NCBI GenBank assembly: GCA_965367295.1
Contig: CBDUHN010000056.1
Coordinates: 1 to 13,293, forward strand
Source of the DNA: JAIVHA01 sp965367295
GTDB taxonomy: Bacteria; Pseudomonadota; Gammaproteobacteria; DSM-19610
DNA length: 13,293 nt
Reading direction: 5' to 3'
Made by a program: the position numbers and the translations under genes. Positions 6,652 through 13,238 of this stretch are shown here, in pieces. How positions within the stretch are numbered: the stretch's first letter is position 1; the number at the start of each line of letters is the position of its first letter. The notes below the pieces were generated by a model that saw only the letters and a program-made list of their open reading frames with translations, had not been told where the DNA came from and ran no database searches.

Positions 6652-6683
6652 CGGGGATGGAGTGCGGATTCACTCCATCCCCG
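6652..6683. other. 13-bp hairpin between the ppi and lpxH genes
   Basis: Positions 6652-6664 and 6671-6683 are perfectly complementary over 13 bp (CGGGGATGGAGTG and its reverse complement), with a 6-nt loop (CGGATT). The stem can extend by one G-U pair. Read on the minus strand it starts 14 nt after the ppi stop and ends 8 nt before the lpxH ATG. Its 5' arm holds a GGGG/GGAG sequence and a GTG. There is no T-run after it, so it looks more like an RNA stability, processing or translation control element than a classical terminator. Confidence 0.75.
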
Positions 6684-6697
6684 TGAGGAGAGGGCGC

Positions 6698-7294
6698 TTA
6701 TTCCTCGACTGTGACCTTTTCGATGATCACGTCTTCCACCGGTACATCCTGGTGGAAACCCTTGTTGCCGGTGGGTACTTTTTCGATGGCCTGCACCACA
6801 TCCATTCCCTCGACCACCTTACCGAACACGCAATAGCCCCAGCCCTGGGGAGAAGGGGAGCTGTGATTCAGGAAACCGTTGTCCTTCACATTGATGAAGA
6901 ACTGCGCGGTGGCGGAGTGGGGGTCATTGGTGCGGGCCATGGCGATGGTGCCCAGGTCATTTTTCAGGCCGTTGTCAGCTTCGTTTTCAATCGTGGCCTT
7001 GGTGGGCTTCTGGTTCATGCCGACCTCGAAGCCGCCACCCTGGATCATGAAGCCGGGGATGACGCGGTGGAAAACGGTGCCGTCATAAAACCCTTCCTTC
7101 GCATAGGCAATGAAATTTTCCACGGTCTTGGGGGCCTTGGCGGCGTCAAGTTCCAGCACGATGGTGCCATGGTTGGTCTGCATGCGAACGGTCATTTTCT
7201 GGTCTCCTGCGGCGGATGAAGGTCCGGCCGCCAGTGCGACGACGGGACTGCAAACAATAAACAAGCCTAACAACAGGCGAAAAATTCTGGCCAT
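6698..7294 (-). CDS. Cyclophilin-type peptidyl-prolyl cis-trans isomerase with signal peptide
   Basis: A cyclophilin catalysing prolyl cis-trans isomerisation during protein folding. Residues 1-23 (MARIFRLLLGLFIVCSPVVALAA) form a signal peptide, so the 198-residue product should be periplasmic. The short bacterial cyclophilin domain follows, from about residue 33 (MTVRMQTNHGTIVLEL), with catalytic signatures FHRVIPGFMIQGG, IAMARTNDPHSATAQFFINV and GYCVFGKVVEGMDVV. The start at 7294 has CGGAGAG about 10 nt upstream and gives a clean signal peptide; the in-frame start at 7324 would add a basic ten-residue extension. It is followed on the same strand by lpxH and is divergent from cysS. In pseudomonads this position is held by the cytosolic PpiB, so naming it ppiA or ppiB is ambiguous. 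Confidence 0.92.
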   Translation of the reverse strand: MARIFRLLLGLFIVCSPVVALAAGPSSAAGDQKMTVRMQTNHGTIVLELDAAKAPKTVENFIAYAKEGFYDGTVFHRVIPGFMIQGGGFEVGMNQKPTKATIENEADNGLKNDLGTIAMARTNDPHSATAQFFINVKDNGFLNHSSPSPQGWGYCVFGKVVEGMDVVQAIEKVPTGNKGFHQDVPVEDVIIEKVTVEE

Positions 7295-7324
7295 GAGTAG
7301 CGCTCTCCGGTGTATGAACCGCAC

Positions 7325-7352
7325 ATGATAATGCTTTCCGCGCCGGGTACAA
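7325..7352 (-). promoter_or_regulatory. Candidate promoter of the ppi-lpxH unit
   Basis: On the minus strand TTGTAC (7352-7347) and TATCAT (7330-7325) are 16 bp apart. The -10 matches consensus at five of six positions; the -35 only at three. The implied start near 7318 leaves a short leader with CGGAGAG before the ppi ATG at 7294. It lies in the 140-bp gap shared with divergent cysS, for which I found no convincing promoter. Confidence 0.45.
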
Positions 7353-7434
7353 GAAATCAGGCTTTGAGGGCCCGCTTCTTTCCGTTACCATGGCCGACCT
7401 GCCCGGTGCCGGAAATACGTGAAAGAACACAGTC

Positions 7435-8829
7435 ATGCTTCAGATTTACAACAGTCTCGTCCGCCAGAAACAGGAATTCGTGCCCATCGAACCGGGCAAG
7501 GTGCGCATGTATGTATGCGGGATGACGGTCTACGACCTCTGCCATCTCGGCCATGCACGGGTGCTGGTGGTGTTCGATGTGATGGTGCGCCACCTGCGGG
7601 CACTGGGTTACGAGGTTACCTATGTCCGTAATATCACCGATATCGACGACAAGATCATCCTGCGCGCCAATGAGAACGGCGAACCTATCAATGCCCTGAC
7701 CGAACGCTTTATCACAGCCATGCACGAGGATGCCGCGGCACTGGGGGTGTTGCCGCCGGATCAGGAGCCCCGCGCCACGACCTCCATGGGCCAGATCCTG
7801 GATATGATTCAAACCCTGGTGGACAAGGGGTTTGCCTATGCCGCCGCCAACGGTGATGTCTACTACGACGTGAGCCGTTTCGAGGGCTACGGCCGCCTGT
7901 CCGGCAAGCAGCCGGAGGATTTGCGTGCCGGTGCCCGCGTCGAGGTGGCAGAGGCCAAGGATGACCCGCTCGACTTCGTGCTCTGGAAGGCGGCCAAGCC
8001 AGGCGAACCGAGCTGGCCCTCACCCTGGGGCAATGGCCGTCCCGGCTGGCACATCGAGTGTTCCGCCATGTCCACTCACTGCCTGGGGAACCATTTCGAT
8101 ATCCATGGAGGTGGCATGGATCTGCAGTTCCCGCACCATGAAAACGAGATTGCCCAGTCGGAGGGCGCCACCGGCTGCCAGTTTGTGAATTACTGGATTC
8201 ACAACGGCTTCGTGCAGGTGGATGAAGAGAAAATGTCCAAATCACTGGGCAACTTCTTCACCGTACGGGAGATCCTTGCGCGCTATCAGGCAGAGGAAAT
8301 CCGTTACTTCATTCTCGCCAGCCATTATCGCAGTCCACTCAATTACACTGAAGACAATCTCGATAAGGCGCGTGGTTCCCTGACACGGCTGTATACCGCA
8401 CTGCGCGATGTATCGCCGGGCGAGCCATTACCGGAGGAGGGGGAATTCCGGCAGCGTTTCCAGCAGGCCATGAATGATGATTTCAATACGCCCGAAGCCC
8501 TGGCCGTGCTGTTTGAGTTGGCACGGGACCTCAATCGGGCGCGGGATTCCGATCCGGCTGCGGCATCACGCCTGGCGGCCACCCTGCGGCTGCTGGGAGG
8601 ACAGCTTGGCCTGTTGCAGGCCGATCCGGACACTTACCTGCGGGGGCAGCCGTCCACGGACGCGGCCGGCGGTTTGTCCGATGCCGATATCGATGCCCGT
8701 ATCCAGGCACGTCTGGATGCCCGGGCCCGCAAGGACTGGGCCGAGGCCGACCGCATTCGTGATGAACTGAAGGCGGCCGGGGTGGTGTTGGAAGATGCCG
8801 CAGGGGTCACCAGCTGGCGTCGCTCCTGA
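7435..8829 (+). CDS. cysS: Cysteinyl-tRNA synthetase
   Basis: This class I aminoacyl-tRNA synthetase charges tRNA-Cys with cysteine in the cytoplasm. Its 464 residues match the E. coli length (461). The four zinc ligands are at the expected places: Cys28 (in YVCGMTVYD), Cys209 (HIECSAMS), His234 and Glu238 (FPHHENEIAQSE). The HIGH signature appears as HLGH (37-40) and KMSKS is at 266-270. The C-terminal DALR-type anticodon-binding region ends with the usual RARKDWAEADRIRDEL block. The start at 7435 gives MLQIYNSLVR, the normal N-terminus, but its ribosome binding site is poor. It is divergent from the ppi-lpxH unit, the grouping also seen in pseudomonads. Confidence 0.98.
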   Translation: MLQIYNSLVRQKQEFVPIEPGKVRMYVCGMTVYDLCHLGHARVLVVFDVMVRHLRALGYEVTYVRNITDIDDKIILRANENGEPINALTERFITAMHEDAAALGVLPPDQEPRATTSMGQILDMIQTLVDKGFAYAAANGDVYYDVSRFEGYGRLSGKQPEDLRAGARVEVAEAKDDPLDFVLWKAAKPGEPSWPSPWGNGRPGWHIECSAMSTHCLGNHFDIHGGGMDLQFPHHENEIAQSEGATGCQFVNYWIHNGFVQVDEEKMSKSLGNFFTVREILARYQAEEIRYFILASHYRSPLNYTEDNLDKARGSLTRLYTALRDVSPGEPLPEEGEFRQRFQQAMNDDFNTPEALAVLFELARDLNRARDSDPAAASRLAATLRLLGGQLGLLQADPDTYLRGQPSTDAAGGLSDADIDARIQARLDARARKDWAEADRIRDELKAAGVVLEDAAGVTSWRRS

Positions 8830-8855
8830 GCACTCCAAACCGGCTTCCCGGCTTG

Positions 8856-8867
8856 ATCAGCGCTGAT
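8856..8867. repeat. 12-bp perfect palindrome after cysS
   Basis: ATCAGCGCTGAT is a perfect palindrome in the 249-bp gap between cysS and the membrane gene. TTGAT occurs just before it (8853-8857) and again at 8873-8877. It is of a size suited to a dimeric regulator, though no known operator is recognised. The rest of the gap (8868-9078) shows no clear promoter, terminator or c-di-GMP riboswitch; the one other small structure is GCGA-aaagg-TCGC near 8977-8989. Confidence 0.5.
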
Positions 8868-9078
8868 TCAGGTTGATTTCCGGTACCCCTCACATCCGCT
8901 CTCCAGCCTCCCCCGGTTCCCGGAACAGTCGGGCTATCTCCCTGTAATTACTCCTGTCTTCCTGGTTAAGTTTGTGGCGAAAAGGTCGCTATCAAGTGTA
9001 ATCCACGTACTACAAGCAACGCTGTGTACCGGGAGGAGAAGTAGGGCTGTTTGACTGCACCAGAGTTGGGGCCAGGAA

Positions 9079-9456
9079 ATGAATGATCGTATTTACCGAT
9101 TGATATTGGGTCTGATGCTATTGATCTCCCTGTACTTCGATCTGCATCAGGTGATGATCGGCATCATTGCGCTGGAATTTCTTGAAGGCCTTACCAATCT
9201 GCGCATTCCACTGCTGCTTAGTCGAGAGGGGCACGGGACGGCCCCGAATTTCATTCGACGTTCTGGCGTCCATTTTGCCTTTGATGCGGAACGTGCCTGG
9301 CGACTTTCCGTTGCCCTGTGTCTCTCTCTGTCCTTCCTGATCTTTCCTGAGCAACTCTGGTGGTTCGCCTGGTTCATGGGCTTTGCAATCTTTGGTGCGG
9401 GCCTCAGCGGTGTCTGCCCAATGCTGATTACGCTCCAATTCATAGGATTTCGATGA
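9079..9456 (+). CDS. Small membrane protein, YgaP/DUF2892-like
   Basis: A 125-residue protein with hydrophobic segments at about residues 7-35 and 76-110. The C-terminal GAGLSGVCPMLITLQFIGFR resembles the end of YgaP-type DUF2892 domains, where a G-x-C-P motif follows a transmembrane hairpin. No rhodanese domain is attached. The middle (about 45-75) is polar and charged (LLSREGHGTAP, FAFDAERAWR), so it is larger than a bare DUF2892 unit. GGGG and AGGA lie within 12 nt upstream of the ATG. Its stop codon overlaps the start of the GGDEF-EAL gene (ATGA at 9453-9456), which points to coupled translation and perhaps a joint role at the inner membrane. Function is unknown. Confidence 0.8.
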   Translation: MNDRIYRLILGLMLLISLYFDLHQVMIGIIALEFLEGLTNLRIPLLLSREGHGTAPNFIRRSGVHFAFDAERAWRLSVALCLSLSFLIFPEQLWWFAWFMGFAIFGAGLSGVCPMLITLQFIGFR

Positions 9457-11897
9457 CCCATCAGGAATCGAAAGTGAGCGCCTCGGAATTGCCGCATTCC
9501 GGGCTGGCGGTCAAGGTTACCGGGGTCGTGTTCTGGGGTCTGGCGCTGATCGGTCTGGTGTTTTCCTTCCTGCAACTCAGGGGGCTGGAGGGAGAGTTGC
9601 AGCTGAACCAGATCGCCATGGTGGATCACTTTGTCCACGAGGTGGAGCGCCAGTTGTCACGTCAGGCTCCGGAGCATTTTGAAGACATTCGGAACTTGGT
9701 TGACGAAATCAAGCGCGAATACGTCATTCCCCGCGTTGACCTCCAGTTTCAGGACCAGGAACAGAGCCTGGGCATCGAACCGGACAATCTGACTTCCTAC
9801 TCCCGGGTATTGGAAATTAACCGCTTTGCCAGCGGCGAGCCGCCTATGGTCGTATTCCTTACCGTATACATGCACAGCGTGAAGGTACAGGTCAGCCAGC
9901 AGCGTCGCCAGCACCTCATAATGATGGGGGGCGCTTTCCTGTTGTTTGGCTTCATTCTGCAGTGGGTGTTACAGCACATGCTGAGTAAACCGTTTCTGCA
10001 AATGGTGAGAACTGCGCAGGCCTTTTCCGCCGGTGAAACGGGGGTGCGCTTCGATGCGGGGCGGAGTGATGAGTTCGGCTATCTCGGAGGATTCATCAAT
10101 CGCGCGCTGGATTATGTGACGCTCCAGAAGCAGGAATTGCGCGAGGCGTTGGGACGGGTGCGGGATTCCGAGGCGGCGCTGTATGAGGAAAAGGAGCGGG
10201 CAGTGGTCACCCTGCATTCCATCGGGGATGCTGTCATCACTACGGATCCGGAAGGGCGTGTGGAGTATTTCAATCCACTGGCGGAGCGCCTGACGGGCTG
10301 GTCTTTGGAAGAGGCGCAAGGCTGCTCCCTGGATGAAATCCTGTTACTGGTCGACGAGGCTACCCAGAAACAGGTGGAAAATCCGGTCAAGCTCTGTCTG
10401 GCACGCCGTAGCGTGATCGATCCACAGCACGAGATTCTGCTCCGCCGCCGCGATGGCGAGGAGGTGGCGATCACCGATTCGGCAGCGCCAATCCGGGATC
10501 GTAACGGCATGATTATCGGCGCCGTGATGGTGTTTCATGATGTGGGCCACACCCGCAGGCTGGCCCGCCAGTTGTCTTTCCAGGCGGCCCACGACTCGCT
10601 TACTGGCCTCTATAATCGCCACGAATTCGAACTCCGGCTGGAGCAGGCCTTGCAGACTGCCCAGCAGGACGGGCAGGAACATGCCCTGTGCTATCTGGAT
10701 CTCGATCAGTTCAAGGTGGTCAATGATGTCTGCGGCCATATCGCTGGCGATGAATTGCTGCGCCAGCTGGCGACGGTTTTACAGGAGCGTATCCGTGAGA
10801 CTGATTTGCTGGCCCGGCTGGGTGGTGATGAATTCGGCATTTTGCTGAGCAACTGTTCGCTGGATAAGGCGCGTCGTGTAGCGGAGGATGTACGACACAC
10901 CGTGCGCGCCTTCCGTTTCATGCACCAGGAACACAGTTTTGAAATCGGTGTCAGCATCGGCCTGGTACCGGTCAATCAGACCAACCGTAATGTAACGGAA
11001 CTGCTCAGCGCCGCTGATGTGGCCTGCTATGCCGCCAAGGATGCCGGACGCAACCGTATCCACGTCTACGAGCCGGGTGACCGGGAGATGCAGAAGCGAC
11101 GCGGTGAGTTGAGTTGGGTGTCGCAGATAGGCAAGGCACTGGACGAGGACCGCATGCAGCTACACTACCAGCCGATCGTGCCGGTGCATGACGAAAGTCT
11201 GCCGATACACTATGAAATGCTGGTGCGCATGCTGGACGAGGAGGGTAATACCGTACCGCCGATGGCGTTTCTGCCGGCAGCCGAGCGTTACAACCTCATG
11301 CCCACCATCGACCGCTGGGTGGTCAGCACCATGCTGAAGACCTTCGGCCCCGGCAAGGCCGGGCCTGTCGATGGGGTATTTGTGGCGAACCTGTCCGGGC
11401 AGTCGCTGAGCGAAGACGGGTTTTTGAATTTTGTGATGGACTGCCTGGCCACATCCACCCTGAACGCCAGTCAGGTGTGTTTTGAAATCACGGAAACGGC
11501 AGCCATCGCCAACCTGCGCGGTGCCACGCGCTTTATCAAGATGCTGCGGGACTATGGTTGCCGCTTTGCGCTCGATGACTTCGGCAGTGGCCTGAGTTCC
11601 TTTGGTTACCTCAAAAATCTGCCGGTGGATTATCTGAAGATCGACGGCAGCTTCGTCAAGGATATGGTGGAAGACGAAATCGATGCTGCTATGGTGGCGG
11701 CCATCAGCGAGATTGGCCACGTGATGGGGATTCGTACCATTGCCGAGTTCGTCGAGAATGAGGCAATTATGGAGCGGTTGCGGGCCATCGGTGTGGATTA
11801 TGCCCAGGGCTACTGGGTGGCGAAACCGCGTGATATCACCTACCTGATGGAGCAGACCAGCAATGCCGACAGGTTACGTTCGGTGTCGGCATCCTGA
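9453..11897 (+). CDS. Membrane-bound PAS-GGDEF-EAL c-di-GMP turnover protein
   Basis: An 814-residue inner membrane signalling protein. The order is: transmembrane segment (about 22-41), periplasmic sensor region (42-152), second transmembrane segment (154-176), HAMP-like linker (177-222), coiled coil (224-250), PAS domain (about 250-365), GGDEF domain (about 378-540) and EAL domain (about 555-805). GGDEF is intact at 457-461 and has the inhibitory RxxD site (RETD, 448-451), so it could make c-di-GMP. The EAL signature reads EML (588-590), keeping the catalytic Glu; other metal and catalytic positions are present (Asn646, Glu678, DDFGSG 708-713, Lys729, Glu765, Gln785), so phosphodiesterase activity is likely too. 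The ATG at 9453 (AGGA 7 nt upstream) is preferred over an upstream start at 9360 that overlaps the previous gene. It is convergent with folD. Confidence 0.95.
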   Translation: MTHQESKVSASELPHSGLAVKVTGVVFWGLALIGLVFSFLQLRGLEGELQLNQIAMVDHFVHEVERQLSRQAPEHFEDIRNLVDEIKREYVIPRVDLQFQDQEQSLGIEPDNLTSYSRVLEINRFASGEPPMVVFLTVYMHSVKVQVSQQRRQHLIMMGGAFLLFGFILQWVLQHMLSKPFLQMVRTAQAFSAGETGVRFDAGRSDEFGYLGGFINRALDYVTLQKQELREALGRVRDSEAALYEEKERAVVTLHSIGDAVITTDPEGRVEYFNPLAERLTGWSLEEAQGCSLDEILLLVDEATQKQVENPVKLCLARRSVIDPQHEILLRRRDGEEVAITDSAAPIRDRNGMIIGAVMVFHDVGHTRRLARQLSFQAAHDSLTGLYNRHEFELRLEQALQTAQQDGQEHALCYLDLDQFKVVNDVCGHIAGDELLRQLATVLQERIRETDLLARLGGDEFGILLSNCSLDKARRVAEDVRHTVRAFRFMHQEHSFEIGVSIGLVPVNQTNRNVTELLSAADVACYAAKDAGRNRIHVYEPGDREMQKRRGELSWVSQIGKALDEDRMQLHYQPIVPVHDESLPIHYEMLVRMLDEEGNTVPPMAFLPAAERYNLMPTIDRWVVSTMLKTFGPGKAGPVDGVFVANLSGQSLSEDGFLNFVMDCLATSTLNASQVCFEITETAAIANLRGATRFIKMLRDYGCRFALDDFGSGLSSFGYLKNLPVDYLKIDGSFVKDMVEDEIDAAMVAAISEIGHVMGIRTIAEFVENEAIMERLRAIGVDYAQGYWVAKPRDITYLMEQTSNADRLRSVSAS

Positions 11898-11904
11898 CCC
11901 GGTA

Positions 11905-12759
11905 TCAGTCGTGTAGCTTCTCAGCGGCGTAGAGGGTGTTTTCCAGCAGGGTGACCACGGTCATGGGGCCTACCCCTCCGGGTACCGGTGTGATCCAGGC
12001 AGCCTGTTGCCGCGCCGGTTCGAAATCCATGTCGCCGGTGATGGAGCCATCTTCCAGGCGGTTGATGCCCACGTCGATCACGGTCGCTCCCGGTTTCACC
12101 CATTCGCCCGGAATCAGTCCCGGTTTGCCGGTGGCCACTACCAGGATATCAGCGCGCGCTACATGGCTTTTCAGATCTTTGGTGAAGCGATGGCAGGTGG
12201 TTACGGTGCAGCCTGCCAGCAAGAGCTCCAGGGACATGGGGCGACCAACAATGTTGGAGGCGCCGACCACTACCGCTTCGCGCCCATGGAAGGTTTCACC
12301 GGTGTGCTTGAGCAGGGTCATGACACCATAGGGCGTGCAGGGACGCAGCAGGGGCATGCGCAGCGCCAGGCGGCCAACATTGTAAGGGTGGAAGCCATCC
12401 ACGTCCTTGTCGGCCCGAATCTGTTCCAGCACCGTTTCGGGGTCGAAATGTTCCGGCAGCGGTAGTTGCACCAGGATGCCATCAATTTCTTCATCGAGAT
12501 TCAGGGTTTCGATGAGTGCCAGCAATTCCTGCTCAGTGGTGCTGGAGTCCAGGTTATAGGCACGGGACAGGAATCCCACTTCCTCACAGGCACGGCGCTT
12601 GTTGCGCACATAGATTTCCGAAGCGGCGTTATTGCCAACCAGTATCACAGCCAATCCCGGTACGCGTTGGCCCTTCCGGTTGCGCTCCTGCACTTTCGCT
12701 GCGATTTCCTTGCGGAGGCTGGCCGCAATGCCTTTGCCGTCGATGAGTTGTGCTGTCAT
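11905..12759 (-). CDS. folD: Bifunctional methylenetetrahydrofolate dehydrogenase / cyclohydrolase
   Basis: FolD interconverts 5,10-methylene-THF, methenyl-THF and 10-formyl-THF (NADP-dependent), feeding purine and formyl-methionine synthesis in the cytoplasm. The 284 residues are full length. Signatures are present in order: SEIYVRNKRRACEEVG with Tyr50 and catalytic Lys54, ILVQLPLPEH (96-105), DKDVDGFHPYNVGRL with Asp122, the nucleotide-binding VVGASNIVGRPM (165-176) and the C-terminal TPVPGGVGPMTV. The start at 12759 gives the usual MTAQLIDGKG; the ribosome binding site is weak. It is convergent with the GGDEF-EAL gene (7 bp between stops) and divergent from tRNA-Pro. Confidence 0.98.
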   Translation of the reverse strand: MTAQLIDGKGIAASLRKEIAAKVQERNRKGQRVPGLAVILVGNNAASEIYVRNKRRACEEVGFLSRAYNLDSSTTEQELLALIETLNLDEEIDGILVQLPLPEHFDPETVLEQIRADKDVDGFHPYNVGRLALRMPLLRPCTPYGVMTLLKHTGETFHGREAVVVGASNIVGRPMSLELLLAGCTVTTCHRFTKDLKSHVARADILVVATGKPGLIPGEWVKPGATVIDVGINRLEDGSITGDMDFEPARQQAAWITPVPGGVGPMTVVTLLENTLYAAEKLHD

Positions 12760-12806
12760 ATGTAATCGTTATGGGGTGGGATGTTAAGGGCTGAATAAGG
12801 CGGTGG

Positions 12807-12835
12807 ATTCTCGCACGGTGGCCGGGGAGGGACAA
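12807..12835 (-). promoter_or_regulatory. Candidate folD promoter
   Basis: On the minus strand TTGTCC (12835-12830) and GAGAAT (12812-12807) are exactly 17 bp apart, each matching consensus at four of six positions. The implied start near 12800 gives a leader of about 40 nt before the folD ATG. Confidence 0.45.
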
Positions 12836-12877
12836 GGAGCTGTGCGAGGCGCTTTCCCCGCCACCCGCTGCCCCGGC

Positions 12878-12908
12878 TTGCCAGTCTCCCGAAGTCATGG
12901 GCTATAAT
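12878..12908 (+). promoter_or_regulatory. Possible upstream (second) promoter for tRNA-Pro
   Basis: A perfect TATAAT (12903-12908) is preceded by TTGCCA (12878-12883) at a long 19-bp spacing. It would give a leader of about 80 nt before the tRNA. The perfect -10 is the main support; the spacing is against it. Confidence 0.4.
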
Positions 12909-12942
12909 GCGGTGTTCCGGTTCAGGAAACGGCGCGAAGTGA

Positions 12943-12971
12943 TTGACCCCGCCCGGGTCAGCCCGTATGAT
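12943..12971 (+). promoter_or_regulatory. tRNA-Pro promoter with GC-rich discriminator
   Basis: TTGACC (12943-12948), a 17-bp spacer and TATGAT (12966-12971) make a near-consensus sigma-70 promoter. The bases after the -10 (CGCGGCCC) form a GC-rich discriminator, as in stable-RNA promoters under stringent control. The start is expected near 12978, about 20 nt before the mature tRNA. An inverted repeat, TGACCC (12944-12949) and GGGTCA (12955-12960), covers the -35 and most of the spacer. Confidence 0.75.
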
Positions 12972-12997
12972 CGCGGCCCTCCCCGTAGCCGGTGAGA

Positions 12998-13074
12998 CGG
13001 GGTATAGCGCAGTCTGGTAGCGCGCCTGCTTTGGGAGCAGGATGTCGGGGGTTCGAATCCCTCTACCCCGACCA
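12998..13074 (+). tRNA. tRNA-Pro (UGG)
   Basis: A complete 77-nt cloverleaf with encoded CCA. Acceptor stem CGGGGTA (12998-13004) pairs with TACCCCG (13064-13070), and ACCA ends the gene. The D-stem is GCGC/GCGC (13007-13010, 13020-13023). The anticodon stem is CCTGC/GCAGG (13025-13029, 13037-13041) around the loop TTTGGGA, giving anticodon TGG at 13032-13034, which reads CCN proline codons. The T-arm is GGGGG-TTCGAAT-CCCTC (13047-13063) with one G-U pair. It is transcribed away from folD by the promoter at 12943-12971. The last 19 nt of the gene (13056-13074) are repeated 183 bp downstream. Confidence 0.98.
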
Positions 13075-13238
13075 AATGAAGATCAGGTCACCTGGCGGGA
13101 TCGGGTGGCAGAGACGACGGGAAGGCGGGATTCGAAGCCCCGACGTTTCAAATCGGTCGGTTCGACGCCGTCCCGCAGGGATGGCGAACGTTGTCGCACA
13201 GCGGCAACGGCCCGGAGGGCGAGGACGCAAGTCCGAGT
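13056..13238 (+). repeat. First unit of a 183-bp tandem repeat that begins inside tRNA-Pro
   Basis: The unit starts at A13056 in the T-loop, so it contains the last 19 nt of the tRNA including CCA, plus 164 bp of downstream sequence. The next unit begins at 13239. The bases just before each start differ (TTCG against GAGT), which marks the boundary. E. coli tyrT has the same plan: 178-bp repeats each carrying the last 19 bp of tRNA-Tyr. No plausible protein is encoded: the frame open across 12992-13240 runs through the tRNA itself. Confidence 0.92.
13075..13238 (+). ncRNA. Structured spacer RNA between repeated tRNA-Pro 3' ends (candidate)
   Basis: The 164-nt spacer is dense in helices. CAGGT-C-ACCTG is at 13084-13094. 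CGGGAAGGC (13118-13126) pairs with GCCGTCCCG (13167-13175) with one A-G mismatch, enclosing CCGAC/GTCGG (13140-13144, 13156-13160) or, alternatively, GTCG-GTT-CGAC (13156-13166). CGTTGTCGC (13189-13197) pairs with GCGGCAACG (13201-13209) round a 3-nt ACA loop. GCCC-GGA-GGGC spans 13210-13220. GGAC-GCAA-GTCC (13223-13234) has a GNRA tetraloop. It lies in the path of tRNA-Pro transcription, so a processed RNA comparable to rtT RNA is plausible. No known RNA family was recognised. Confidence 0.6.

Noticed and set aside
6383..7219. Plus-strand frame of 278 codons opposite lpxH and the cyclophilin gene
   Set aside because: It spans two well-supported minus-strand genes and the gap between them; the protein has no recognisable features.
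8830..9078. c-di-GMP riboswitch ahead of the GGDEF-EAL pair
   Set aside because: None of the conserved GEMM core segments could be found in the gap.
13118..13175. A second tRNA, possibly selenocysteine-like (TTTCAAA loop, GGTTCGAC)
   Set aside because: Some parts mimic anticodon and T-arms, but no consistent acceptor/D/T cloverleaf forms on either strand and no CCA follows at the right place.
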